Origin: Nonomuraea gerenzanensis | Lineage (GTDB): Bacteria > Actinomycetota > Actinomycetes > Streptosporangiales > Streptosporangiaceae | Assembly (NCBI RefSeq): GCF_020215645.1 | Contig: NZ_CP084058.1 | Span: 6,510,001-6,574,000, forward strand | Direction: 5' to 3' | DNA length: 64,000 bases | Part shown: positions 1 through 7,488 of the stretch, piece after piece | Layout of the letters: each line of letters begins with the position of its first letter | How positions within the stretch are numbered: position 1 is the stretch's first letter | Notes under the pieces: model-generated | Database searches by the model: none | Seen by the model: only the letters and a program-made list of their open reading frames with translations | Told to the model about the DNA's origin: nothing | Translations under genes and position numbers: made by a program

Positions 1-38
1 TCACCGAGCCCGGCATGGGCTACCGCTACACCCCCTGA
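1..38 (+). CDS. C-terminal tail of an OmpR/PhoB-family response regulator (partial)
   Basis: Only the last 11 codons lie in the window, read from base 3 and ending in TGA at 36-38; the tail reads TEPGMGYRYTP. A TEPGxGYR ending is typical of the winged-helix effector domain of OmpR/PhoB response regulators, and of KdpE in particular. The gene starts outside the window, so the receiver domain and partner kinase cannot be seen. It converges on the MerR gene with about 130 bp between them. Confidence 0.6.
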   Translation, partial: TEPGMGYRYTP

Positions 39-172
39 CGGTGCGGGTGCGGGCCACCTGGATCCCGGGCTGTCCTCGTCGCGATCGGCCTGGCCGCCGT
101 CAGGCGCAGGGCGCTCACCTGAGGATCGCGCGAGGAGCTCCCGTCCGGCTCTCCGGGCGAGAGCTCGTCGTG

Positions 173-901
173 TCAGCTCTCCATGAGCCGGGCCAGGCGG
201 TCCCAGGCCGGGGACGACGCCTCGGGCTGGGACTGCTGGGCCAGCCGGGCGATGGGCTCGTTGCGGACGGGGCGGTCCTCGCACCGGCTGTGGTGCCGGG
301 CGAACCAGCTCCTGGTCCGGTCCGCGAGGCCCGGCAGGCGGGGGTCGTCCGGCGCCCAGCCGTAGGCGGTGTCGTGCTCGAGATAGAGGGCGCGGAACTC
401 GGCGTCGCCGATCAGCTCGTGCTTCTCGGCGATCCACCCGGCGGCGTCCTCGGGCGAGGCGGTCTGCATGAGGATCCAGCCGTCGCGTTCCAGGTTCCGC
501 TGGCGCTCGCTCACGCCGAGGCGGCGCAGCTCGTCGAGGTAGTCGGCGACCTCGGGCGAGACGAAGAGCCGGTCGCCGCCGCGCAGCTCGGCGAGCTGCT
601 CGCGGGTCCGCCGCAGCCGCGTGATGCGTTCGTCGAGGTCGTGGTCGATCTCGGCGATGGCCGCCGTGAGCGTGTCGGCGTCGGCGTCGAGCAGGTCCTT
701 GATGCGGGCCAGGGGCACGCCCGCCTGGGCCAAGGTCCTGATCTTGACGAGGTCGATCGCGTCCTGGGCGGTGTAGCGCCGGTAGCCGGAGGAGTCGCGG
801 CCGGGCTCGGCGAGCAGGCCGCGCTCGTGGTAGTGGCGGATGGCCTTGGTGGTCACTCCGGCGTAGTCCGCGAGCTGGCCGATGGTGAGCATGCCGGACA
901 T
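173..901 (-). CDS. MerR-family transcriptional regulator
   Basis: A 242-residue protein with an N-terminal MerR winged helix-turn-helix (roughly residues 4-72, with TIGQLADYAGVTTKAIRHYH and a GYRRYT segment), then a helical dimerisation region rich in Asp, Glu and Arg (about 75-110) and a roughly 130-residue C-terminal part. There is no obvious Cys-based metal-binding loop, so an organic ligand or protein signal is more likely than a metal. The start MSGML at 901 was chosen; the ATG at residue 4 is an alternative. It lies 16 bp downstream of the serine hydrolase gene on the same strand and may be cotranscribed with it. The target is unknown. Confidence 0.9.
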   Translation of the reverse strand: MSGMLTIGQLADYAGVTTKAIRHYHERGLLAEPGRDSSGYRRYTAQDAIDLVKIRTLAQAGVPLARIKDLLDADADTLTAAIAEIDHDLDERITRLRRTREQLAELRGGDRLFVSPEVADYLDELRRLGVSERQRNLERDGWILMQTASPEDAAGWIAEKHELIGDAEFRALYLEHDTAYGWAPDDPRLPGLADRTRSWFARHHSRCEDRPVRNEPIARLAQQSQPEASSPAWDRLARLMES

Positions 902-917
902 CCTCCCACTCCGGTGA

Positions 918-2342
918 TCAGGCCCGCCGGGCCAGCCGGCCGCCGCCGTTGCGGAAGCGCGCCCGGCCGTCGCGCACGTCGTGGTAGGAGACGAGCAGCA
1001 GCCGCAGGTACCCGTCGAAGGCCTCCAGCGGATAGCCGGCGGGCGCGAACAGGCCGGGCCTGACCGGCACGTAGTGCTGCGGCGGCGCGGAGGTGGTGCC
1101 GCCGGCGAACTCGGTGAAGATCCGCTCCTGCGTGGCGTCCGCCGGCTCGTAGGTGGTCCGCTCCTCCAGCCGGCCGTCGACGATGCTGACGTCGATGCGG
1201 AGCTGGTCGGAGCGGTAGGTGCCCACGTACGGGGTGAGGTCGACGTCCTGCCGCGTCTCCGTGACCAGGCTGGGGATCCGGACCCCGAGGTGCTCGCGCA
1301 GCACCCACTGCAGGAGCTGGTCCTGCAGCATGATCGCCCCGGGTGTGTTGCCGAAGGCGGCGAGGACCAGGTCGTGCTCGGGGATGACGCACAGGAGGGA
1401 CACGCCGCCGGGCGAGGCGCCCGACATGGCCAGGACGGTCGTGTCGCCGAACGGGTAACGCACCCAGCCCAGACCCATCGGCGGCACGTTCGGGCTGCGC
1501 ATGTCGTGCGAGACCTGCTGCATCAGCGCGGTGGACGCGGCGGACAGCACGCGCGTGCCGGAGGGGGACACACCGCCCGCCAGGTGGGTACGGCCGAAGG
1601 CGAGCAGGTCGGCGATGGTGCCGATGGGGGTGCCGCCGGCCGGCCCCCACGTGTCGGGCAGGGTGAACATGCCGGTGGGCCTGGGCTCCGTGGTCTCGGG
1701 GTCGGGGAAGTGGCCGATCGCCGTGCCGCGCAGGATGGCCTGCTCGGCCGAGGTGCTGGAGTCGCGCATGCCGACGGGCGCGTAGAGGTCGCGGGCGAGC
1801 AGCTCGGGGAAGGACAGGCCGGTCACCACCTCCAGGAGGCGGCCGGCGACGATCATGCCGCCGTTGGAGTAGCTGAGCTGCTCGCCCGGCTCGAACAGGG
1901 TGCCGCAGCCGCTCGCCAGGCCGGCGACGTACGTATTGAGCGCGTCGCGGCCCTTGGCGTCGGGGAAGTACAGGTCGGCGTCGATGCCGTTGGTGTGGGA
2001 GAGCAGGTGCCGGACGAGGATCCGGTCCGCCGCGCCCGGCACGTTCAGCGCGAACTCCGGCAGGTAGGTCACGACCGGCTTGTCCAGGTCCAGCACACCC
2101 CGGTCGACCTGCTGCAGGACCAGCGTGGTGGTCAGCACCTTGGTGACGGAGCCGAGCAGGAAGCCGGTGTCGGCGAGCATCGGCGCGCCGGTGGTGAGGT
2201 TCGCGGTGCCGTGGGCGACGGTGAACTGCTCGCCGGCGTGGTGCACGCCGACGACGAACCCGGGGACGTGGCTGGCGGCGCAGAAGGCGGCCGACTGCGC
2301 GTGGAGCTGGGCTTCGAGGAGGTGCATCGCGTTGTTGTTCAT
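918..2342 (-). CDS. serine hydrolase, class C beta-lactamase / D,D-peptidase fold
   Basis: A 474-residue protein of the beta-lactamase class C / AmpH / esterase EstB superfamily. The nucleophile motif SVTK is at about residues 65-68 (SxxK), the second motif YSN at 158-160, and a glycine-rich MSGASPGG segment takes the place of the third motif. The last ~110 residues form an extra beta-rich domain as in many actinobacterial serine hydrolases. No clear signal peptide is seen, suggesting a cytoplasmic esterase or peptidase rather than a secreted lactamase. The frame stays open to 2447, but the ATG at 2342 fits the family start, with a GGGGGAAGG stretch upstream; the longer start would run into the divergent operator. 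The substrate cannot be told. Confidence 0.88.
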   Translation of the reverse strand: MNNNAMHLLEAQLHAQSAAFCAASHVPGFVVGVHHAGEQFTVAHGTANLTTGAPMLADTGFLLGSVTKVLTTTLVLQQVDRGVLDLDKPVVTYLPEFALNVPGAADRILVRHLLSHTNGIDADLYFPDAKGRDALNTYVAGLASGCGTLFEPGEQLSYSNGGMIVAGRLLEVVTGLSFPELLARDLYAPVGMRDSSTSAEQAILRGTAIGHFPDPETTEPRPTGMFTLPDTWGPAGGTPIGTIADLLAFGRTHLAGGVSPSGTRVLSAASTALMQQVSHDMRSPNVPPMGLGWVRYPFGDTTVLAMSGASPGGVSLLCVIPEHDLVLAAFGNTPGAIMLQDQLLQWVLREHLGVRIPSLVTETRQDVDLTPYVGTYRSDQLRIDVSIVDGRLEERTTYEPADATQERIFTEFAGGTTSAPPQHYVPVRPGLFAPAGYPLEAFDGYLRLLLVSYHDVRDGRARFRNGGGRLARRA

Positions 2343-2432
2343 GGGGACGATCGTCGAACCTTCCCCCAGGGGCAAGGTCAAGCCCCCGGACCCGGAAACC
2401 TGCCGTGACGTCACCGTGCCGCCTCGACAGGC

Positions 2433-2468
2433 TTGCAGTGACGTCATAGTGGTGCCACTATGACGTCA
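2433..2468. promoter_or_regulatory. 14-bp-arm perfect palindrome and leaderless promoter of the RHH operon
   Basis: A perfect inverted repeat occupies 2439-2468: arms TGACGTCATAGTGG and CCACTATGACGTCA with a 2-nt spacer. Each arm contains the self-complementary TGACGTCA, and a third copy lies at 2406-2413. A promoter can be read through it: TTGCAG at 2433-2438, a 17-nt spacer, CACTAT at 2456-2461, then 6 nt to the ATG at 2468. Transcription would thus begin at the start codon and the operator would cover the -10. The downstream gene encodes a ribbon-helix-helix protein, a natural candidate to bind here (inference). Confidence 0.7.
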
Positions 2469-2986
2469 TGAACCTTGCGCCGTATGTGGATCACCTCCGC
2501 CGCGAGCTCGCCGTCGCGGCGGGAGCAGGCGGCGAGGAAGCGCGCGCGCTGGCCGAACGGCTCGCCGCGACGCTCGAGTCGGCCACCCGGCTCGCGCTGC
2601 TCGAAGCCCTGTCCGCCGCCGCGGACGAGATCACGCACGACCTCACCCCCGGCTCGGTCGAGGTGCGCCTGCGGGGCCGCGACCCCGACTTCGTGGTGAC
2701 ACCACCACCTGCCCCCCGGCCACCGGAGGAGAGCGAGAGCGGCCGGGCCGACAGGGCGCCCGCGCCGCCGCCGCCACCGGACTCCGAGGAGGGGGGCACG
2801 TCCCGGATCTCGCTCCGGGTCCCCGAGCACCTCAAGCCCCGCATCGAGGAGGCCGCCGCGCGGGACGGGCTGTCGGTCAACGCCTGGCTGGTGCGGGCCG
2901 TCTCCGCCGCGCTCGACCCCGCCGGCCGTCCCGGCCCGCGACCCGCCCAGCAGTACGGCAACCGCTACAGCGGCTGGGTGCGCTGA
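2468..2986 (+). CDS. ribbon-helix-helix (Arc/HicB-like) regulator
   Basis: A 172-residue protein with an N-terminal helical part (residues 1-75), a Pro/Glu-rich linker (about 78-108) and a C-terminal ribbon-helix-helix segment, with ISLRVPEHLKPRIEEAAAR followed by DGLSVNAWLVRAVSAAL. This is the fold of Arc, MetJ and HicB-type antitoxin DNA-binding domains. No toxin gene is adjacent. The ATG overlaps the upstream palindrome and the stop codon overlaps the next start (TGATG), so it is translationally coupled to the DUF4097 gene. It is likely an autorepressor of the operon that continues through the ABC exporter (inference from position). Confidence 0.8.
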   Translation: MNLAPYVDHLRRELAVAAGAGGEEARALAERLAATLESATRLALLEALSAAADEITHDLTPGSVEVRLRGRDPDFVVTPPPAPRPPEESESGRADRAPAPPPPPDSEEGGTSRISLRVPEHLKPRIEEAAARDGLSVNAWLVRAVSAALDPAGRPGPRPAQQYGNRYSGWVR

Positions 2987-3924
2987 TGACCACGACCACC
3001 CACGACGAAGGGATCGGCATGCCGGCCTTCGACACCTCCGAGCCCATCACCGCCGTCCTCGACACGGCGACCGCCACCATCCGGATCAACGCGGGCGAGC
3101 GCGGCGACACCGTCGTCGAGGTCCGCCCGAGCGACCCGCACAACGACGCCGACGTGCAGGCGGCCCGGCACACCCAGGTCGACTACGCCGACGGCAGGCT
3201 TGTGGTGCGCACCGACAAGGCCTACGCCGGCACGGACTCCGACTGGGGGCTGTCGCTCGGCAGGCTCGTCGAGTCGCCCGCCGACTGGGCCCGCTCGCTG
3301 CTGCTCGGCCCCGGCTCGATCGACGTGACGATCGACCTGCCCGCCGGCTCCCGCCTCGACGTCAGGACGACGGGCAGCGTCATCTGCCAGGGCCCGCTCG
3401 GCGAGGCGGCGCTGTCCACCTCCTACGGCGACCTCCAGGTCGAGCAGGCCGGCCGGCTCCGCCTGCGCAACACCTACGGCGAGATCGTCGTCACCCGCGC
3501 CCACGGGCACGCGGAGATCACCAACAACCACGGCGGCATCGACGTGGGCCGGATCGACGGCACCGCCGCGGTCAAGAGCTCCCACGGCGACGTCCGCCTG
3601 GGCGAGGTGACCGGCGACCTGCGGGTCACCAGCGCCCACGGTGACGTCAGCGTCGGCCGGGCCCTGGCCGGCGTCACGGCCAAGACCGCGTACGCCGGCC
3701 TGCGGATCGGTGAGGCGGCCTCCGGCTCGATCGTCATGGAGACCACCGGCGGCGGCCTCGACCTGGGGATCCGCAGGGGCACCGCCGCCTGGCTGGACGT
3801 GAGCTCCAAGTACGGCACCGTGGACGTCTCCCTCGACCCCACCGACGCCCCCGGCGAGACGGACCAGGTGGTCGAGGTCCGCGCCCACACCGACTACGGC
3901 GACATCGCCGTCCACCGTTCCTGA
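2986..3924 (+). CDS. DUF4097 beta-strand-repeat ('toastrack') protein
   Basis: A 312-residue protein made almost entirely of short beta-strand repeats such as SSHGDVRLGEVTGDLRVTSA and DYGDIAVHRS, the hallmark of DUF4097 (the toastrack/LiaG-like beta-helical fold). No signal peptide or membrane span is visible. In actinomycetes this family often sits beside regulators and ABC exporters, as here; its biochemical role is not established. It starts at the ATG that overlaps the stop codon of the RHH gene. The 3' end runs into an 18-bp tandem repeat. Confidence 0.85.
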   Translation: MTTTTHDEGIGMPAFDTSEPITAVLDTATATIRINAGERGDTVVEVRPSDPHNDADVQAARHTQVDYADGRLVVRTDKAYAGTDSDWGLSLGRLVESPADWARSLLLGPGSIDVTIDLPAGSRLDVRTTGSVICQGPLGEAALSTSYGDLQVEQAGRLRLRNTYGEIVVTRAHGHAEITNNHGGIDVGRIDGTAAVKSSHGDVRLGEVTGDLRVTSAHGDVSVGRALAGVTAKTAYAGLRIGEAASGSIVMETTGGGLDLGIRRGTAAWLDVSSKYGTVDVSLDPTDAPGETDQVVEVRAHTDYGDIAVHRS

Positions 3925-3978
3925 GTCGTGCACCGTTCCTGAGTCGTGCACCGTTCCTGAGTCGTGCACCGTTCCTGA
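3913..3978 (+). repeat. 18-bp tandem repeat, about 3.7 copies
   Basis: The unit CACCGTTCCTGAGTCGTG is repeated perfectly at 3913-3930, 3931-3948 and 3949-3966, with a 12-bp partial copy to 3978. The first copy contains the DUF4097 stop codon and, the unit being a multiple of three, each copy repeats an in-frame TGA. It fills the gap to the ABC ATPase gene and ends where that gene's Shine-Dalgarno (GAGGAGAG) begins. Confidence 0.95.
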
Positions 3979-3988
3979 GGAGAGACCT

Positions 3989-4951
3989 GTGACAGACGCG
4001 ATCGTGGCCGAGGGCCTGGTCAAGAAGTACGGCGAGGTGACCGCCCTCGACGGGATGGAGCTGACCGTCCCCCGAGGCACCGTGTTCGGGCTGCTCGGCC
4101 CGAACGGCGCGGGCAAGACCACCACCGTGCGGATCCTGACGACGTTACTGAAACCGGACGCCGGGCGCGCCGAGGTGGCGGGGTTCGACGTCGTCCGCGA
4201 CGCCGCCCGGCTGCGCGCCCGCATCGGCGCCTCCGGCCAGTACGCCGCCGTGGACGACCACCTGACCGGCGCCGAGAACCTGGAGATGATCGGCCGCCTC
4301 TACCACCTGGGCGTCAGGCGCAGCCGGCAGCGCGCCCGCGAGCTGCTCGACCGCTTCGACCTCGGCGAGGCCGCCGACCGCCCGGTGCAGGGCTACTCGG
4401 GCGGCATGCGGCGGCGGCTGGACCTGGCCGGCGCGCTGGTCGCCGACCCGCCGGTGCTCTTCCTGGACGAGCCCACGACCGGCCTGGACCCGCGGGCCAG
4501 GGCGAGCCTGTGGGAGGTCATCGGCGAGCTCGTGGCCGGCGGCACCACGGTGCTGCTCACCACCCAGTACATGGAGGAGGCCGACCGGCTCGCCCACCGC
4601 ATCGCGGTGGTGGACCACGGCCGGGTGATCGCGCTCGGCACCGCCGACCAGCTCAAGGACCAGGTCGGCGGCGACCGCGTCGAGCTGTCGGTGACGAGCG
4701 AGGAGGACCTGCGCGCCGCCGTGCGGACGCTGGCGCCGCTGGCCGTCGGCGACCCGCGGATCGACGCCACCGGCCTGCGGCTGACGATCCCGGTCGCCGG
4801 CGGCGCCGCCACGCTGACCAGCGCGCTCGGGCACCTGGCCGCCGAGCGGATCACCGTACGCGACGCCGGCCTACGCCGGCCGACCCTGGACGACGTCTTC
4901 CTGAGCCTCACGGGCCACCGGAGCGACGAGAAAGTGAAGGAGCACGCCTGA
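3989..4951 (+). CDS. DrrA-type ABC transporter ATP-binding protein
   Basis: A 320-residue nucleotide-binding subunit: Walker A GPNGAGKTT near residues 38-46, signature YSGGMRRRLDL, Walker B VLFLDEPTTGLDP, and a TTQYMEEADRLAHR switch region. The last ~90 residues form the DUF4162 tail typical of daunorubicin-resistance (DrrA) exporters. The start is GTG at 3989, preceded by GAGGAGAG. The stop overlaps the ATG of the permease gene, giving a coupled DrrAB pair. It would energise export of a hydrophobic drug or lipid; the substrate is not evident. Confidence 0.93.
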   Translation: MTDAIVAEGLVKKYGEVTALDGMELTVPRGTVFGLLGPNGAGKTTTVRILTTLLKPDAGRAEVAGFDVVRDAARLRARIGASGQYAAVDDHLTGAENLEMIGRLYHLGVRRSRQRARELLDRFDLGEAADRPVQGYSGGMRRRLDLAGALVADPPVLFLDEPTTGLDPRARASLWEVIGELVAGGTTVLLTTQYMEEADRLAHRIAVVDHGRVIALGTADQLKDQVGGDRVELSVTSEEDLRAAVRTLAPLAVGDPRIDATGLRLTIPVAGGAATLTSALGHLAAERITVRDAGLRRPTLDDVFLSLTGHRSDEKVKEHA

Positions 4952-5754
4952 TGGACGCCCTGCGGATCGCCGTCGCCGACGGCATGACGATCACCAAGCG
5001 GAACGCGCTGAAGATCCGGCGCGCCCCTGACCTGCTGGGCGGCGTGATCATGCTGCCTGTCGTGTTCGTGCTGCTGTTCACCTACGTCTTCGGCAGCATG
5101 ATCGAGCTGCCCGGCCTGTCGTACGGCGAGTACCTGCTCCCCGGGATCTTCGTCATGACGATCGTCACCAGCGCGCAGATCACCGGCTACACCCTGACCC
5201 TGGACCTGCAGAAGGGCGTCTTCGACCGCTTCCGCACCCTGCCGATGTCCCCGTCGGCCGTGCTGACCGGCCAGACCGCCGCCGACCTGATCATGAACGT
5301 GACCAGCATCGTCACCATGGCGCTCGTCGGGCTGCTGGTGGGCTGGCGCATCCGCAGCTCGCCGCTGGAGGGCGTGCTCGGGTTCCTGATGCTGCTGCTG
5401 TTCGCCTACGCCTTCTCCTGGGTGACGGCGACGGTGGCGCTGGCCCTGCGCACGCCGGAGGTGTTCAACAACGTGGCGACGCTGCTGTCGTTCCCGCTGA
5501 TCTTCCTGTCCAACGCGTTCGTGGACAGCACGCGCCTGCCCGGGCCGCTGCAGGTGGTCGCCGAGTGGAACCCGGTCTCCACGCTCGTCCAGGCGGCGCG
5601 CGAGCTGTTCGGCAACACCAGCCCCGCCATGCCGGCGCCCGACGCCTGGCCGCTGCAGCACGCGGTGCCGGTGTCGCTGCTCTGGTCGGTCCTGCTCCTG
5701 GTCGTGTTCCCGCCGCTGGCCACGCGGCTGTACAAGAGGGCGGTCAGCCGATGA
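4951..5754 (+). CDS. DrrB-type ABC-2 transporter permease
   Basis: A 267-residue integral membrane protein of the ABC-2 family with about six hydrophobic segments (for example GGVIMLPVVFVLLFTYVFG and VLGFLMLLLFAYAFSWVTA). It carries the ABC-2 sequence context GVFDRFRTLPMSPSAVLTGQ, which forms the coupling helix with the ATPase. The frame is open well upstream, but the ATG at 4951 overlapping the drrA-like stop is the natural start. Its stop overlaps the ATG of the next gene (ATGA). With the upstream ATPase it makes a complete exporter. Confidence 0.93.
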   Translation: MDALRIAVADGMTITKRNALKIRRAPDLLGGVIMLPVVFVLLFTYVFGSMIELPGLSYGEYLLPGIFVMTIVTSAQITGYTLTLDLQKGVFDRFRTLPMSPSAVLTGQTAADLIMNVTSIVTMALVGLLVGWRIRSSPLEGVLGFLMLLLFAYAFSWVTATVALALRTPEVFNNVATLLSFPLIFLSNAFVDSTRLPGPLQVVAEWNPVSTLVQAARELFGNTSPAMPAPDAWPLQHAVPVSLLWSVLLLVVFPPLATRLYKRAVSR

Positions 5755-6260
5755 CCCACGTTTCCGACCTCGATCGCGACAGGGCGGTGGAGCTCGTCCA
5801 GCAGGCCTACGCGGACGGGCGGCTGGACCCGGCGGAGCTGGAGGTGCGGCTCGAACGGGCGCTCACCGCCACCTCCTCTCAGGAACTGGCGCCGGTCGTC
5901 GCCGATCTGCCGGGCGACGAGCCGGTGCGGCTGGAGTCCACCGGCGGGCGCCTCACGCGGGAGGGCGACTGGCAGGTGCCGCGCCGGTTGCGGGTCGACT
6001 CCGAGTACGGCAACGTGCGGCTCGACCTGTCCAGGGCGCACGTGCCGTACGCGCGGGTGGAGATCGAGCTGCGGCTCGCGTACGGCCGGGCCCTGATCAT
6101 CCTGCCCGCCGGCGCGAGCGCGGACACCGACGGCGTGCGCACCGAATGGGGCCGCGTGACCTGCAAGGTGGCGGGCCGCCCGCGCCAGGGCGGGCTGCAC
6201 GTCCAGATCACCGGGGAGCTGCCCTACGGCCGCCTCACCGTCCGCGACGCGCGGAGGTGA
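5751..6260 (+). CDS. DUF1707 (SHOCT-like) and LiaF-type C-terminal domain protein
   Basis: A 169-residue protein. Residues ~8-60 (DRDRAVELVQQAYADGRLDP followed by ELEVRLERALTA) match DUF1707, a short helical domain related to SHOCT. The C-terminal ~100 residues are beta-rich with repeated Y-G-x-V/A turns, like the C-terminal domain of LiaF/cell-wall stress proteins and like the DUF4097 protein upstream. No membrane span is present. It is the last gene of the RHH-DUF4097-DrrAB operon (ATGA overlap), and its 3' end overlaps the convergent methyltransferase gene by 26 bp. A cell-envelope stress role is inferred from the families only. Confidence 0.85.
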   Translation: MTHVSDLDRDRAVELVQQAYADGRLDPAELEVRLERALTATSSQELAPVVADLPGDEPVRLESTGGRLTREGDWQVPRRLRVDSEYGNVRLDLSRAHVPYARVEIELRLAYGRALIILPAGASADTDGVRTEWGRVTCKVAGRPRQGGLHVQITGELPYGRLTVRDARR

Positions 6261-7080
6261 GCAGCCGGAACCGCACGATCCGGGTGGACCGCTTCAAGCC
6301 CGGCACCAGGTTCATCAGCCGGTACGCGCGGCGGATGCTCGCGGGCGCCCTGGCCATCAGGATCGGCGCGTCGGACATCGGCGCCTCGCCGGCGTACTCC
6401 AGCCGCGGGTGCCAGGCGGCCAGCGCGGCCGGGTCGTCGAAGCCGCAGCGGAACCGCGTGCCGTACCTGCGCAGCGTGGGATCCCAGCGCGAGGTGCGCC
6501 ACGCCCACACCGGCACCGTGTCGAGCTGGATCTGGCCGGTGGGGAAGGCGTCGGCGACGCCGGTCAGCAGCCGCCGGACCTCCGGCTCGGCCAGGTAGGG
6601 CACCAGTCCTTCGGCGATCATCAGCACCGGCCGGTCGTGGGGGACGCGCTCCAGCCAGGCCGGGTCGGTGACGCTGGAGCCGATCAGCGTGCAGTGCTCG
6701 CGCGGCGGCAGGAAGCGCCGCCGCAGCTCGATGACGGCCGGGTAGTCCAGGTCGTACCAGTCGACGGTGGCGGGCGGGTCGATCCGGTGCACCCGGGCGT
6801 CGAGCCCGCAGCCCAGGTGCAGGACCACCGCGTCGGGGTGATCGGCCAGGTAGCTCCTGGCCCAGTCGTCGTGGGCCTTGGTGCGGACCACGACCACGAG
6901 GCCGAGCTGGCTGGTGCCGAACCTGCGGCGGTCGTAGCCGGGGTCGAGGCGGCGCATCACCTGCTCGGCGTACGCGTCGCCGAGGATCGGGTGCGGCAGC
7001 CGGTTGTCCAGGGCCTTGGCTTTGAGGACGGGGGTGAGGGTCTGCTGGGCACCGACGAGATCGCTCTCCTTCACCACCAC
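6235..7080 (-). CDS. class I SAM methyltransferase, leucine carboxyl methyltransferase (LCM/PPM1) family
   Basis: A 281-residue protein with the SAM-binding motif HLGCGLDARVHRID near the middle of the N-terminal half, the DWYDLDYPAVIELRRR acidic loop and IAEGLVPYL, all characteristic of PF04072 enzymes (the PPM1/TcmP group that O-methylates carboxylates or polyketide-type small molecules in actinomycetes). Length and motifs are complete. The substrate cannot be assigned and no biosynthetic neighbours are adjacent. It converges on the DUF1707 gene with a 26-bp overlap. Confidence 0.88.
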   Translation of the reverse strand: MVVKESDLVGAQQTLTPVLKAKALDNRLPHPILGDAYAEQVMRRLDPGYDRRRFGTSQLGLVVVVRTKAHDDWARSYLADHPDAVVLHLGCGLDARVHRIDPPATVDWYDLDYPAVIELRRRFLPPREHCTLIGSSVTDPAWLERVPHDRPVLMIAEGLVPYLAEPEVRRLLTGVADAFPTGQIQLDTVPVWAWRTSRWDPTLRRYGTRFRCGFDDPAALAAWHPRLEYAGEAPMSDAPILMARAPASIRRAYRLMNLVPGLKRSTRIVRFRLLTSARRGR

Positions 7081-7103
7081 GACGATACTCGCCGGGGCCC
7101 CGG

Positions 7104-7455
7104 TCAGCGGGGGCCGGGCGCCACCTGCCAGCGGCAGATCAGCTTGGGGATCAGTTCGGCGCCGATGCGCTGGTAGAAGCGCTGGGCGGCCACGTTCGCC
7201 GCGGCGACCTCCCAGCGGATCACCCGGCCGGCCGCGGCCTCGGCGACCGCGCGCATCAGCCGCTCCCCCGCCCCGTCGCCGCGCTCCCCGTCCGCGACGA
7301 AGAGGTCGTCCAGCGCGAGATAGTCACCGCCCGACCACAGGCTGACCCGCACGAGCCAGGACACGTAGCCGATCGCCCGCCCGTCCCGCTCGGCGAGCAG
7401 GTAGCGCCGGCGCCGGCCTGGCCCTCGAACGCGCGCTCGGCGTACGGGCGGACCC
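7104..7455 (-). pseudogene. GNAT N-acetyltransferase remnant, frameshifted and 5'-truncated
   Basis: The C-terminal half of a GNAT domain is intact in one frame: RDGRAIGYVSWLV, then LFVADGERGDGAGERLMRAV (acetyl-CoA loop) and ANVAAQRFYQRIGAEL. Upstream the family-like sequence RPYAERAFEG continues in another frame, so a one-base indel lies in the GC run near 7405-7415. No ATG or good GTG opens the intact frame before residue YVSWL. The normal first ~60 residues are absent because the chrA 3' end occupies that space. It is either a decayed gene or, less likely, a sequencing error plus a truncation. Confidence 0.7.
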
Positions 7456-7488
7456 GCCGCGGCCCGCGGACGCCCGACCGTGCCCGAG

